From the NCBI RefSeq assembly GCF_005280655.1, contig NZ_CP040058.1, forward strand, positions 3,086,001 through 3,150,000: a stretch of 64,000 nt of DNA, in the 5' to 3' direction. Position numbers and translations under genes: made by a program. A model generated the notes under the pieces. It made no database searches. It was not told where the DNA came from and saw only the letters and a list, made by a program, of their open reading frames with translations. Positions 34,336 through 42,478 of the stretch are shown here, piece after piece. The first letter of the stretch is position 1, and every line of letters begins with the position of its first letter. The DNA is from Anaerostipes rhamnosivorans (GTDB lineage: Bacteria > Bacillota > Clostridia > Lachnospirales > Lachnospiraceae).

Positions 34336-35100
34336 TCATTTGCATATCTTTACTTCAAGTCCCTGTTCTTCAATTGCATTTTTGTCTAATTTGGAAATTC
34401 CGGAATCCGTGAGCATCAGTTTAAACTCGCTCAGTCTGGCAAACTTACAGAAAGCTCTCTGTCCTATCTTTGAGCTGTCGCAGAGCATATAGATCTCGCC
34501 GGCCGCTTCCATCATAGCCTGCTTGATCTCCTTCATCTCTTCATTACTCGTAGTTGCCCCGCCGAAAATGGACAGGGCGTTGGGAGATAGAAATACTTTG
34601 TTTACCGCAATGCTTTTTATAAAGTCAGTGCCAATAGCTCCCTGGGTCAGACGAAAGTTATTTCTCACCTTTCCTCCGACAATGTAAAGTTCAATCCACG
34701 GATTTTCCTGAAGTTCCAACGCAATCTGAAGATCGTTGGTGATAACCTTGATGTTTTTCGCGTCTTTTAACAGCAGCGCAAGTTCCAGTGTGGTACTTCC
34801 GCTGTCCAAGATAACCGCGTCTCCCTCTTTCACATAAGCTCTGGCGATTTTGGCAATGGCTTTCTTTTCTTCTTCGTGCCCTCTTCTGAGTGATAAGAAG
34901 TCTTCTTTCTGCAGAACATCTTCTTTCAGCAGTGCGCCGCCGTGGGTGCGGACAATCGACCCCTCCTCTTCCATCGCCCGCAGGTCCGCCCTCAGAGTTG
35001 CCCCTGTGACCTGGAACTCTTCAATGAGTTCCTTCACTTCAGCCCGTTTGTGCTTTTTTAAATATATTAGAATTTGTTCTCTTCTTTCCTCTGCAAACAT
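34336..35100 (-). CDS. DeoR family transcriptional regulator 2
   Basis: A 254-residue paralogue of the regulator at 29353, with the same N-terminal HTH (EFQVTGATLRADLR), RTHGGALLKED wing and sensor domain (DSGSTTLELALLL, IVGGKVRNNF). The ATG at 35100 is preceded by GTGAGGTG. It is second in the unit sorE-2, deoR-2, EIICBA and probably represses that promoter in the absence of the phosphorylated sugar. Confidence 0.92.
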   Translation of the reverse strand: MFAEERREQILIYLKKHKRAEVKELIEEFQVTGATLRADLRAMEEEGSIVRTHGGALLKEDVLQKEDFLSLRRGHEEEKKAIAKIARAYVKEGDAVILDSGSTTLELALLLKDAKNIKVITNDLQIALELQENPWIELYIVGGKVRNNFRLTQGAIGTDFIKSIAVNKVFLSPNALSIFGGATTSNEEMKEIKQAMMEAAGEIYMLCDSSKIGQRAFCKFARLSEFKLMLTDSGISKLDKNAIEEQGLEVKICK

Positions 35101-35120
35101 TGGCACCTCACTATCTGTTG

Positions 35121-36374
35121 TTATGCCCCAAAGTGCTCAAATAAGATCTTCTCAGCTTCTACATTCCATAATCCGTTGTGTTTGTCACATGCGTCAGCCA
35201 GTTTGGCGTACAACGGATCTGTTTCTCCTAACTTTCTGAAATCAGCAATCGCCGTCAGCGGCATGTCAAACTGCATATAAGTAAGCTTCTTTCCTCCTGG
35301 GATGTCCGGAAGATTCTTTGTTGTCTCAGCAACTGCGTCGATTCCTCCGATATGAGTGATCATGACTGCAGGTTTGATCTCCTTGGAAGCTGCCTTGTTG
35401 ATGGCCTCTTTCATATCGTCAATCGTTCCGCCTGTGCTTCCTAAGATTTTAGTTCTGGAGTAATGACAGTCATAAAGATTCATATTTGCTGAGAACTTCG
35501 GATCTGTAGGTCCTGCAAAGAGGTTCATGCATCCGTCGTATGCAAGAAGCTTATTTCCAAGTTCTGCAACGCCTGTGATCGGAACATATACGAATACATC
35601 ATCATATCCGTGTCCTTCTGTGATATCCATCAGTTCCTTTTCCTGGTCATCCATAGCTGCAGTATTCACATAGTGGAGTTCCACGCCTGCCGCTTTGGCG
35701 TCCTCGATTGAAATCACCTGTTTTGCGCGTTCCACACGGTCGTCGCTGATATCGGTCACAACAACACGTTTCGGCTTATTCTCAAATGCAAGCGCGTAGC
35801 TCACAGCACCTAATCCCATAGGTCCGCATCCGCCTAAGATCAGGATATTTCCGCCTTCTTTTGTTCCCATCACATGCTCATAGTTCCCTGGAACTGTATG
35901 GTAGTTTGTGTGGTAGCCGCTGATCACACAGCACATAGGCTCTGCCACAGATGCGTCAAAGTAGCTGTCTCCCTCAAATGTCCATACACATCCCTTCTCG
36001 ATAATGTCGTTCGGGAAGATGCAGTAGGTTGCCGCACCGCCACAGTACTGATAAGAATACCCAGGGGATTCCATCTGACCCGGGATGGCCGGCTGCTGGG
36101 CAAACTTTTGTCCAGGTTTAAACTGATCCTTCCACTTCTTTCCTACTTTCACAATATCGCCTGCAAACTCATGTCCCACCAATATCGGATGATCCGCAAC
36201 GTCATTCGGCACTCTTTTATGGTTTGCTCCCTGCTTTACTGTCTTCCATGTTGACATACAAATACTGTCACTGATGACCTTCACTAAGATCTCATCATCT
36301 TTGATCTCCGGCAGTTCAAATTCTTCTAATCTAATGTCGTCCACCCCGTACAATCTTACACCTTTTACCTGCAT
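35121..36374 (-). CDS. L-sorbose-1-phosphate reductase-like zinc dehydrogenase (copy 2)
   Basis: 417 residues, paralogue of the protein at 30139, with SDSICMSTWK, GHEFAGDIV and LGGCGPMGLGAVSYAL. The ATG at 36374 is chosen for its AAGGAGGG site; the upstream frame (11 codons) has none. As first gene of the deoR-2/EIICBA unit it probably acts on the phosphorylated product of that transporter. No glucitol-6-phosphate 2-dehydrogenase gene is nearby, so a complete L-sorbose route as in lactobacilli cannot be shown. Confidence 0.87.
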   Translation of the reverse strand: MQVKGVRLYGVDDIRLEEFELPEIKDDEILVKVISDSICMSTWKTVKQGANHKRVPNDVADHPILVGHEFAGDIVKVGKKWKDQFKPGQKFAQQPAIPGQMESPGYSYQYCGGAATYCIFPNDIIEKGCVWTFEGDSYFDASVAEPMCCVISGYHTNYHTVPGNYEHVMGTKEGGNILILGGCGPMGLGAVSYALAFENKPKRVVVTDISDDRVERAKQVISIEDAKAAGVELHYVNTAAMDDQEKELMDITEGHGYDDVFVYVPITGVAELGNKLLAYDGCMNLFAGPTDPKFSANMNLYDCHYSRTKILGSTGGTIDDMKEAINKAASKEIKPAVMITHIGGIDAVAETTKNLPDIPGGKKLTYMQFDMPLTAIADFRKLGETDPLYAKLADACDKHNGLWNVEAEKILFEHFGA

Positions 36375-36433
36375 AATGCCCTCCTTGGAATTTTCATGTG
36401 TTTTCATTTATTTTTATTATGAAAATATCATAC

Positions 36434-36462
36434 CACTTTTATTTTCATTTAGCAATACAATT
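36434..36462 (-). promoter_or_regulatory. Promoter of sorE-2 with repeated TGAAAA motifs
   Basis: On the - strand TTGCTA and TATGAT are 17 bp apart, within GTGGTATGATATTT as at sorE-1. Around it AAATGAAAA occurs repeatedly with one inverted TTTTCAT, a plausible DeoR operator set. Coordinates are approximate to a few bases. Confidence 0.6.
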
Positions 36463-36514
36463 TTAACAATATTTAAAATTTTTCCATCTCTCGGATCACA
36501 TCCCTATAAACGCC

Positions 36515-36551
36515 AAAAAGAACTGCCCGATTATCTCTGGACAGTTCTTTT
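36515..36551 (-). terminator. Terminator after the AIM24 gene
   Basis: AAAAGAACTG / CAGTTCTTTT arms, then TTTTT on the - strand. Confidence 0.9.
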
Positions 36552-36570
36552 ATCATTCGTTCTCTTTAAA

Positions 36571-37251
36571 TTAGCTGCCGGAAGGTATAAGCGACGCGAT
36601 CCTTCCTGCAAAATCATTGAAATTCTGAGTCTGTAATATGATCTTTCCGGGGCCGGTTAATTTGGTCAGGAATAATCCTTCTCCTCCGAAGAAGATATTT
36701 TTAACGCCTTTGATTCTCTCAATCTCATAGCTTACACCATCTTCAAAGGCTACGACATTTCCGGTGTCTACAAGAATCGTTTCTCCGGGAGCCAGGACCT
36801 TCGTCACTGCGTCCCCATCTACCTCAAGAAATGCCATTCCGTTTCCTGAAAGTCTCTGCAGTATGAAACCCTCTCCTCCAAAGGCTCCTGTTGAAAGCTT
36901 CTTCGTAAAGATCGTCTCCAATGAAACACTGCGCTGTGCACATAAAAATGCCTTCTTCTGGCAAATCATGCCGCCGTTTCCCTGAAACTGAAGCGGAAGG
37001 ATTGTTCCAGGAACCGTGGATGCAAATGCAATCTTCGCCCCGTCTCTCTCCGATGTGTAAGTCACCATAAAAAGAGATTCTCCGGCAAACTTTCTGCCGA
37101 TGCCTTTCAGCAGCCCGCCCTCCATCTTGGAATCTCCCTTGATCGCGGGATCCATCCATGCCATCGCCCCCGACTGGGTAAACATAGCCTCTCCTCGGTC
37201 CAGTTCTACTTCCACTGCCGGCACAGTAGCGCCAATCATTTCGTGCTTCAT
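36571..37251 (-). CDS. AIM24 / TIGR00266 family protein
   Basis: A 226-residue cytosolic beta-rich protein of unknown function. The Gly-rich repeated strands (GGLLKGIGRKFAGESLF, GAFGGEGFILQRLSGNG, GEGLFLTKLTGPGK) are those of the AIM24 family, which is widespread in bacteria and also found in mitochondria. It starts 17 bp after the pyrG stop and shares a transcript with it, ending at the terminator at 36515. Confidence 0.9.
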   Translation of the reverse strand: MKHEMIGATVPAVEVELDRGEAMFTQSGAMAWMDPAIKGDSKMEGGLLKGIGRKFAGESLFMVTYTSERDGAKIAFASTVPGTILPLQFQGNGGMICQKKAFLCAQRSVSLETIFTKKLSTGAFGGEGFILQRLSGNGMAFLEVDGDAVTKVLAPGETILVDTGNVVAFEDGVSYEIERIKGVKNIFFGGEGLFLTKLTGPGKIILQTQNFNDFAGRIASLIPSGS

Positions 37252-37268
37252 ACTGCGGTACCTCCTTC

Positions 37269-38879
37269 TTAAATCATACCTCCGTTTTTAAGTGATGCTT
37301 CAATGAATCCCTTAAACAGAGGATGTGCCTTGTTCGGTCTTGATTTAAATTCCGGATGTGCCTGTGTTGCCAGGAAGAATGGGTGAGACGGGATCTCAAT
37401 CATCTCCACGATACGTCCGTCCGGAGAACATCCTGAGAGCATCATACCGTTTTCCTGCAGTACATCCCTATACTTGTTATTAACTTCATAGCGGTGGCGG
37501 TGGCGTTCGGAGATTTCTTTCGTTCCATAGAGTTCTTCTGCCTTGGATCCGTCTGCCAGGACACACGGATAGGAACCAAGCCTCAGTGTCCCTCCGATAT
37601 TCACCACTCCGTCCTGATCCGCCATAATATGGATCATCGGATGTTCCGTGTTTTCATTAAATTCTTTGCTGTGTGCGTCTGCGTAGCCAAGAACATTTCT
37701 GGCAAATTCCACAATGGTAAGCTGCATACCGAGACACAGTCCCAGATAAGGGATCTTATGCTCCCTCGCATATTGAATCGAACAGATCATGCCCTCAATA
37801 CCTCGGTCTCCGAAACCACCCGGAACAATAATACCCTGGACGCCTCCCAGCATCTCATCCACATTATAAGAGCTGACTCTCTCAGAGTCCACCCAGCGGA
37901 TGCTCACATCGGCAGAATTCGCAACTCCGGCATGTTCCAGGGATTCTACCACACTGATATATGCATCGTGAAGGGATACATACTTCCCTACCAGAGCCAC
38001 TTCCACTTTGTGCTTCGGATGCTTCCAGTTATCGATCATCTTGCGCCATTCAGAAAGATCCGGCTCCGGACATGGAAGGCGCAGGCATGCGCAGGCTTCA
38101 TGTGCCAGTCGTTCATTTTCCATCATCAACGGCACTTCGTATAACACTTCCGCATCCAGGTTCTGGATTACCCGCTCTTTTTCCACGTTACAGAACTGCG
38201 CGATCTTCCTCTTGATGCCGTCATCCAGAGGATAGTCCGATCTGCACACGAGAATATCCGGCTGTATTCCCATACCCTGGAGATCCTTGACGCTGGCCTG
38301 AGTCGGCTTTGTCTTTAACTCTCCTGAGCTCTTTAAATACGGGATCAGCGTTACATGGATCAGGATACAGTTTTCATGTCCCACTTCATGCTGGAACTGT
38401 CTGAGCGCCTCTAAAAATGGCTGGCTCTCAATATCTCCCACAGTACCACCGATCTCTATGATCGCCACTTCCTGTTCCGTTGCCTCTTCATTTCTATAAA
38501 AACGGCTCTTGATCTCATTGGTCACATGCGGGATCACCTGAACCGTGTTGCCGCCGTAATCTCCGCGCCGTTCCTTCTGTAAAATATTCCAGTAAACCTT
38601 TCCTGTTGTCACGTTTGATTTTTTGTTCAGGCCTTCATCGATGAATCGCTCATAGTGTCCCAGGTCAAGATCTGTCTCCGCCCCGTCATCCGTCACAAAA
38701 ACTTCTCCGTGCTGGATCGGGTTCATGGTTCCCGGGTCAATATTGATATATGGATCAAACTTCTGGCTGGTTACGTGATAACCTCTCGCTTTCAGTAATC
38801 GTCCCAGAGACGCTGCAGTGATTCCTTTTCCAAGGCCTGAAACAACACCGCCGGTGACAAATACGTATTTTACTGGCAT
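37269..38879 (-). CDS. pyrG: CTP synthase
   Basis: ATP-dependent amination of UTP to CTP using glutamine. The 536 residues comprise the synthetase domain ([19 protein letters not shown] at the N-terminus, [13 protein letters not shown]) and a class I amidotransferase domain with catalytic cysteine in GLCLGMQ (near 380) and the His-Glu pair in QAHPEF. A full sigma-A promoter overlaps the palindromic repeat upstream; the GGGC-type leader attenuator known from Bacillus pyrG is not evident. Confidence 0.97.
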   Translation of the reverse strand: MPVKYVFVTGGVVSGLGKGITAASLGRLLKARGYHVTSQKFDPYINIDPGTMNPIQHGEVFVTDDGAETDLDLGHYERFIDEGLNKKSNVTTGKVYWNILQKERRGDYGGNTVQVIPHVTNEIKSRFYRNEEATEQEVAIIEIGGTVGDIESQPFLEALRQFQHEVGHENCILIHVTLIPYLKSSGELKTKPTQASVKDLQGMGIQPDILVCRSDYPLDDGIKRKIAQFCNVEKERVIQNLDAEVLYEVPLMMENERLAHEACACLRLPCPEPDLSEWRKMIDNWKHPKHKVEVALVGKYVSLHDAYISVVESLEHAGVANSADVSIRWVDSERVSSYNVDEMLGGVQGIIVPGGFGDRGIEGMICSIQYAREHKIPYLGLCLGMQLTIVEFARNVLGYADAHSKEFNENTEHPMIHIMADQDGVVNIGGTLRLGSYPCVLADGSKAEELYGTKEISERHRHRYEVNNKYRDVLQENGMMLSGCSPDGRIVEMIEIPSHPFFLATQAHPEFKSRPNKAHPLFKGFIEASLKNGGMI

Positions 38880-38916
38880 GATTTTTCCTCCTAAGTTCTA
38901 ATAATTACAAAATGTT

Positions 38917-38945
38917 ATAATACCATATCTAAACAATGTGGGCAA
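38917..38945 (-). promoter_or_regulatory. Promoter of pyrG
   Basis: TTGCCC (38940-38945) and TATTAT (38917-38922) on the - strand, 17-bp spacing. The -35 lies inside palindromic repeat A. Confidence 0.7.
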
Positions 38946-38994
38946 GCCCACTTTCATTCTCTCAGCCCTCATGTTGAGGGACTTGTCCACTTTG
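38934..38994. repeat. Dispersed palindromic repeat A, copy upstream of pyrG
   Basis: 5' arm with GTGGGCAAGCCCAC and 3' arm GGGACTTGTCCACTTTG pair with each other and the 5' arm also folds on itself. The copy at 58527-58590 has compensating changes (GCGGACAAGTCCGC), which supports a conserved fold. Confidence 0.7.
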
Positions 38995-39091
38995 TGGGCC
39001 AAAAACATTTCTTTATAAACAAAACAATACCTTATCGTGCGAAACGCGCCTACCCGGAGGGTATGAGACACGGTGTGCCCTTTTGGGTATG

Positions 39092-39154
39092 AGTTATTCA
39101 CCACTATTTCCGTCGCGCTTTTGAAATGCGCTCCTCCAATAGTGGTGAATAACT
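39092..39154. repeat. Hairpin element with 29-nt conserved loop, copy 1
   Basis: Perfect 17-bp arms AGTTATTCACCACTATT / AATAGTGGTGAATAACT around a 29-nt loop (39109-39137) whose centre pairs as GCGC/GCGC. The loop is 19 of 29 identical to that of the inverted copy at 39208-39268. Confidence 0.75.
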
Positions 39155-39207
39155 TTCGAAAAGTGGCTCCTTTTTGACAGAAGCCCTTCTCCAGCAGACA
39201 TTACGTC

Positions 39208-39268
39208 CATTTTCTACATGATTGGAGTGAGGCATTCTAAGAGCCGAACGGAAATCATGTAGAAAATG
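39208..39268. repeat. Hairpin element with 29-nt conserved loop, copy 2 (inverted)
   Basis: Perfect 16-bp arms CATTTTCTACATGATT / AATCATGTAGAAAATG, unrelated to the arms of copy 1, around a loop of exactly the same length (39224-39252) in reverse orientation. Confidence 0.75.
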
Positions 39269-39303
39269 TCATAGATTTTTCCTCAGTTATAGATATTATA
39301 ACA

Positions 39304-39493
39304 CAAAAAGAAAGCACCAGGTACAGTATTCCTCTTCTCTTGATGAAAAATAAATAAGGAATCGTTGCTTTCTTAACTGACTATTGGTTCTAAAGGTCTA
39401 TCACTGGGGTATGATTGGCGAACGCCAAAGGAAATATGAAATAGATCTTACTGAATGAGGTCCAGAAAAGAGGCACTGTGTGGTGCTTTCTAT
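39304..39493 (-). ncRNA. ssrS: 6S-like RNA (SsrS candidate)
   Basis: A non-coding gene of about 190 nt with its own strong promoter and a T-run at its end. The ends pair over 11 bp (AGAAAGCACCA / TGGTGCTTTCT), a second helix pairs CCTCTTTTCT with AGAGAAGAGG, and an apical hairpin TTGGC-GTTC-GCCAA lies near the middle, leaving a large central unpaired region. That rod with a central bubble is the 6S RNA architecture, which binds housekeeping RNA polymerase. Identity as 6S rests on size, shape and promoter, not on a profile search. Confidence 0.65.
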
Positions 39494-39499
39494 GGTTAT

Positions 39500-39528
39500 A
39501 ATATAGCATACATATTTTTACATGTCAA
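39500..39528 (-). promoter_or_regulatory. Promoter of the 6S-like RNA
   Basis: TTGACA (39523-39528) and TATATT (39500-39505) on the - strand with 17-bp spacing and TGC before the -10. Initiation would fall near 39493. Confidence 0.9.
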
Positions 39529-39540
39529 CTAATAAATTAC

Positions 39541-39573
39541 AAAGAGCTGTGATAAACTTCCTCACAGCTCTTT
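39541..39573. terminator. Terminator between the small Cys-rich protein gene and the 6S-like RNA
   Basis: Perfect 12-bp arms AAAGAGCTGTGA / TCACAGCTCTTT. Confidence 0.85.
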
Positions 39574-39575
39574 GC

Positions 39576-39740
39576 TCACTTTGTTTCCTTTTTTTGTTTG
39601 GATGGACAGGCCTTGGAACAGCCCTCACATCCGCAGCCACACCCTGTCTCTCCCCGCCGGACGCGTGAGATGAATCTCCATATCACAAAGAGAACAATCC
39701 CCGCCGCCAAAAACAGGATGATCCCATCTGTCAGACTCAT
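39576..39740 (-). CDS. Small FeoB-associated-type Cys-rich membrane protein
   Basis: A 54-residue protein with one N-terminal membrane helix (DGIILFLAAGIVLFVIWRF) and a cytoplasmic tail with TGCGCGCEGCSKACPSK. This layout is that of the short Cys-rich proteins often encoded beside feoB. AAGGAGGA precedes the ATG. No feoA/feoB genes are in the window, so it stands alone; metal handling is an inference from family resemblance. Confidence 0.7.
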   Translation of the reverse strand: MSLTDGIILFLAAGIVLFVIWRFISRVRRGETGCGCGCEGCSKACPSKQKKETK

Positions 39741-39819
39741 AGGCTTCCTCCTTATTGATAACTAATATCATTTGCTATAGCATATCACGGAAAAAGCCTC
39801 AAGTCAATCATTCCAATTT

Positions 39820-40461
39820 CTAGTTCAACAGTTCTTTTGCAGCTGCCCCGATGGTTGTGATTATAAAATAACAACTTGTAGCTCCGGCATCCAGAACTCC
39901 CCTGGAACGCTCTCCAAGGCGGCTGGCACGTCCGATTTTCGCAACCAGATCCTTGGTGGATTCCCATCCTTTTTTCGCCGCTTCATTCATGGCATCCAGA
40001 CATTCGGCAAAGTCCTTTCCTGCATCCTTCGCTTCTATAAAAGCTTCCTTGGCTGGGATCAGTGTATCCAAAAGAGTCTTGTCTCCAACCTTTGCAGGGC
40101 TGATCTCCTGGATCCCTTCCACGGCTCCGGTGATCATCTCTCCGAATACCTCTACATCAATGTCGTCTTTATCTTCACTTGCTGCAGAAAGTTCATCGAA
40201 TAAAAGTCCGTATAACGGCCCCATAGAACCTCCGATATCCTCCAAAAGAGTCTCCCCAAGGGTACACAGGCCTTCACTCATGTTGTAAGTCTGGCCTTTG
40301 AGCTTTTCCTCACACATGGTAAAACCTTTATTCATATTAATGCCGTGGTCACCGTCACCGATCTTTCCATCAATCTCGCTTAAGTAATCTCTCTGTTCCT
40401 GGATTGTCTTAATAAGCTTATCTACAATGACTCCTGCTTCCGCGTTTTTAAAACTTGACAT
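39820..40461 (-). CDS. dhaL: Dihydroxyacetone kinase-type subunit L
   Basis: ADP/ATP-binding subunit of a DhaKL kinase. The 213 residues have the Mg-nucleotide motif IGDGDHGINMNKGF, GGSMGPLYG, VGDKTLLDTL and GRASRLGERSRGVLDAGATS (given as parts: RASRLGERS, LDAGATS). It is the last gene of an eleven-gene operon, 120 bp after dhaK. No DhaM phosphotransferase gene is present, so either ATP serves directly or DhaM is encoded elsewhere. In a PTS/RpiB context the substrate may be a ketotetrose instead of dihydroxyacetone. Confidence 0.92.
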   Translation of the reverse strand: MSSFKNAEAGVIVDKLIKTIQEQRDYLSEIDGKIGDGDHGINMNKGFTMCEEKLKGQTYNMSEGLCTLGETLLEDIGGSMGPLYGLLFDELSAASEDKDDIDVEVFGEMITGAVEGIQEISPAKVGDKTLLDTLIPAKEAFIEAKDAGKDFAECLDAMNEAAKKGWESTKDLVAKIGRASRLGERSRGVLDAGATSCYFIITTIGAAAKELLN

Positions 40462-40581
40462 AATTATCTCCTCACTTTAAACTCAGACTGCTTCCTACTG
40501 CTATTTATTGTAACACAGGAAGTTTACTTTTCAATTTGTTTTGGGTCCAGCGATGCTCCATTCTCTTGGAATACACCGGAC

Positions 40582-41580
40582 TTACAACTGTTTCAAGCCG
40601 ACAGAGTCGCAAGGCATGTCGATGCATTCTTTCAGTTCGTCATCCAGCTTCATGACAGTGAGTGTGACACCCATCATTTCAAGAGAAGTAAAATAATTTC
40701 CTACATATGCTTTGTGCACACTGATTCCTTTTTCAGTGAGAACTTCTTCTACACGGTCATATACAATGTACTGTTCCATGACAGGTGTGGCGCCTAATCC
40801 TGAGAGGAGCACTACAACTTCGTCACCCTCTGCAAAAGGAAGGTCCGGAAGAATGATATCCAGCATTTCATCTGCGATCTCGCTTGCAGTTTTTAAAGGC
40901 TGTACATTAATGCCCGGCTCCCCGTGATGTCCGATTCCCACTTCCATGGTCCCGTCTTTGATCTCAAAGTTTGGATGTCCCACTGCCGGGATGGTGCACG
41001 GTGCAGTACCGATCCCTACGGATCTGGTGTTGTCGATGGCTTTCTGTGCCGCGGCGATGACACCGTCAAGGTCTGCTCCCATGGAAGCTTTTGCGCCTCC
41101 GATCTTCCACATGAGGACTTCCCCGGCGACACCGCGGCGTTTTTCCAGCTCATCCTTCGGAGCAGATGCACAGTCGTCGTTGGCAACCACTGTTTTTACA
41201 TCGATTCCCAGTTTCTTTGCTTTTCTCATAGCCATTTTGACGTTCATATTGTCTCCGGCATAATTTCCGTAAAGACATGCAACACCCTTTCCTGAATCAG
41301 CCTCTTTCATGGCGTCCAAAAAAGCTTTGGCCGTAGGTGATGAGAAAATCTCTCCCACAGCTACCGCATCACACATATTCTTTCCGATGTAACCGATGAA
41401 CGCTGGTTTATGTCCGGAACCTCCTCCGGTGACAATTCCCACTTTTCCTTCCACCGGTGCATCTTTATATTTCAGGACACGGGGATCTTCTGTAGGTGCC
41501 ACAATATCCTTGTGTGTCTTTACAAATCCTTTCAGCATATCCTCAACAGCGTAATCAGGATTGTTTACAATTCGATTCAT
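40582..41580 (-). CDS. dhaK: Dihydroxyacetone kinase-type subunit K
   Basis: Substrate-binding subunit; a histidine forms a covalent hemiaminal with the ketone. The 332 residues show TGGGSGHKPAFIGYIG (near 50) and the reactive histidine region MEVGIGHHGEPGI (near 210). Family members phosphorylate dihydroxyacetone, and some related kinases act on erythrulose. It follows the epimerase by 12 bp within the operon. Confidence 0.94.
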   Translation of the reverse strand: MNRIVNNPDYAVEDMLKGFVKTHKDIVAPTEDPRVLKYKDAPVEGKVGIVTGGGSGHKPAFIGYIGKNMCDAVAVGEIFSSPTAKAFLDAMKEADSGKGVACLYGNYAGDNMNVKMAMRKAKKLGIDVKTVVANDDCASAPKDELEKRRGVAGEVLMWKIGGAKASMGADLDGVIAAAQKAIDNTRSVGIGTAPCTIPAVGHPNFEIKDGTMEVGIGHHGEPGINVQPLKTASEIADEMLDIILPDLPFAEGDEVVVLLSGLGATPVMEQYIVYDRVEEVLTEKGISVHKAYVGNYFTSLEMMGVTLTVMKLDDELKECIDMPCDSVGLKQL

Positions 41581-41592
41581 CTGTTCTCCCTC

Positions 41593-42450
41593 CTATATCT
41601 CAGCCGCGATGGCTTTCAGATTCTTAAGTCCTTCAATGGCAAGTTCTTCTCCTGTATCAGCAAACTTTCTCCAGATCGCACAGTTGCCGGACAGTTCTTC
41701 AAAGCTTGGGTCAAAGGATTCAATGACTAACGGTCCATCATAACCGATTTCCTTTAACGCCGTGAAGAATTCCTTAAACGGCACCAATCCGGTTCCCGGG
41801 ATTCCCCTGTCGTTTTCATTGACATGCACATATCCGAGATATTCCTTTCCGCAGGTCTTTACAGCTCCGGCAAAGCTCTTCTCCTCGCGGATCATATGGA
41901 AGCAGTCAAGATGAACTTTGACATTTCCTGTTCCCACATCCTTGCAGAACTGAACAGCGTCCTCCGCAATGTTGAGGAAATGTGTCTCGAAACGGTTGAC
42001 ACACTCTACACAGATGGTCACATCGCCTGTTTCTTTAGCATATTCAGCCACTTCACGCATACATGCCACACCGTAGTCCCACTCTTCCTGTGTTCTTGGT
42101 TTCTTTGTGAGATAACCCCAGCCTGCATAGTTTACTCCGCCCAGGATCGGTGCTCCCAATTCGTTGCAGATATCCACGCATTTTTTCATGGCCTTGACGC
42201 CCGCTGCCCTAATCTCTGGATCCGGGGAGATCGGGTTCGTCTCCGGTGTCAGTGTTGTCGTGCAGACACAGTCAATACCCACCCGTTCCAGTTCAGCCTT
42301 TACCTGCTTTACTGGAAATGTAAATGGATTGGAGATCGCAAAGTCAATGACTTCAAATCCCAGTTCTTTTGCCTTTGGGATGATCCAAAGATGTTCCTCC
42401 CCATAAGCTTCTGCCCAGATAAATGTATCCACTCCAAATTTAAAATCCAT
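41593..42450 (-). CDS. Sugar (phosphate) isomerase/epimerase, D-psicose/tagatose 3-epimerase type
   Basis: A TIM-barrel metal-dependent ketose epimerase. Length 285. The four metal ligands of the family are visible: E in VECVNRFETHFLN (near 150), D in VHLDCFHM (near 184), H in GYVHVNENDRGIPGTG (near 209) and E in VIESFDP (near 244). The NRFE pattern and the GIPGTG loop are those of D-psicose/D-tagatose 3-epimerases. It lies between rpiB and dhaK. It may act on the free ketose, its phosphate or a tetrulose phosphate; sequence does not settle this. Confidence 0.88.
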   Translation of the reverse strand: MDFKFGVDTFIWAEAYGEEHLWIIPKAKELGFEVIDFAISNPFTFPVKQVKAELERVGIDCVCTTTLTPETNPISPDPEIRAAGVKAMKKCVDICNELGAPILGGVNYAGWGYLTKKPRTQEEWDYGVACMREVAEYAKETGDVTICVECVNRFETHFLNIAEDAVQFCKDVGTGNVKVHLDCFHMIREEKSFAGAVKTCGKEYLGYVHVNENDRGIPGTGLVPFKEFFTALKEIGYDGPLVIESFDPSFEELSGNCAIWRKFADTGEELAIEGLKNLKAIAAEI

Positions 42451-42478
42451 AGAAAACCCTCCTTAAAAGTGTTTGGTC

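Noticed and set aside
38880..38933. GGGC-type CTP-sensing attenuator before pyrG
   Set aside because: The likely transcript start and leader lack an initial GGG run and a terminator hairpin.
38931..39270. Possible CRISPR array, because of repeated hairpins
   Set aside because: Repeats are few, inverted, of unequal arms and not spaced by uniform unique spacers; no cas genes are near.
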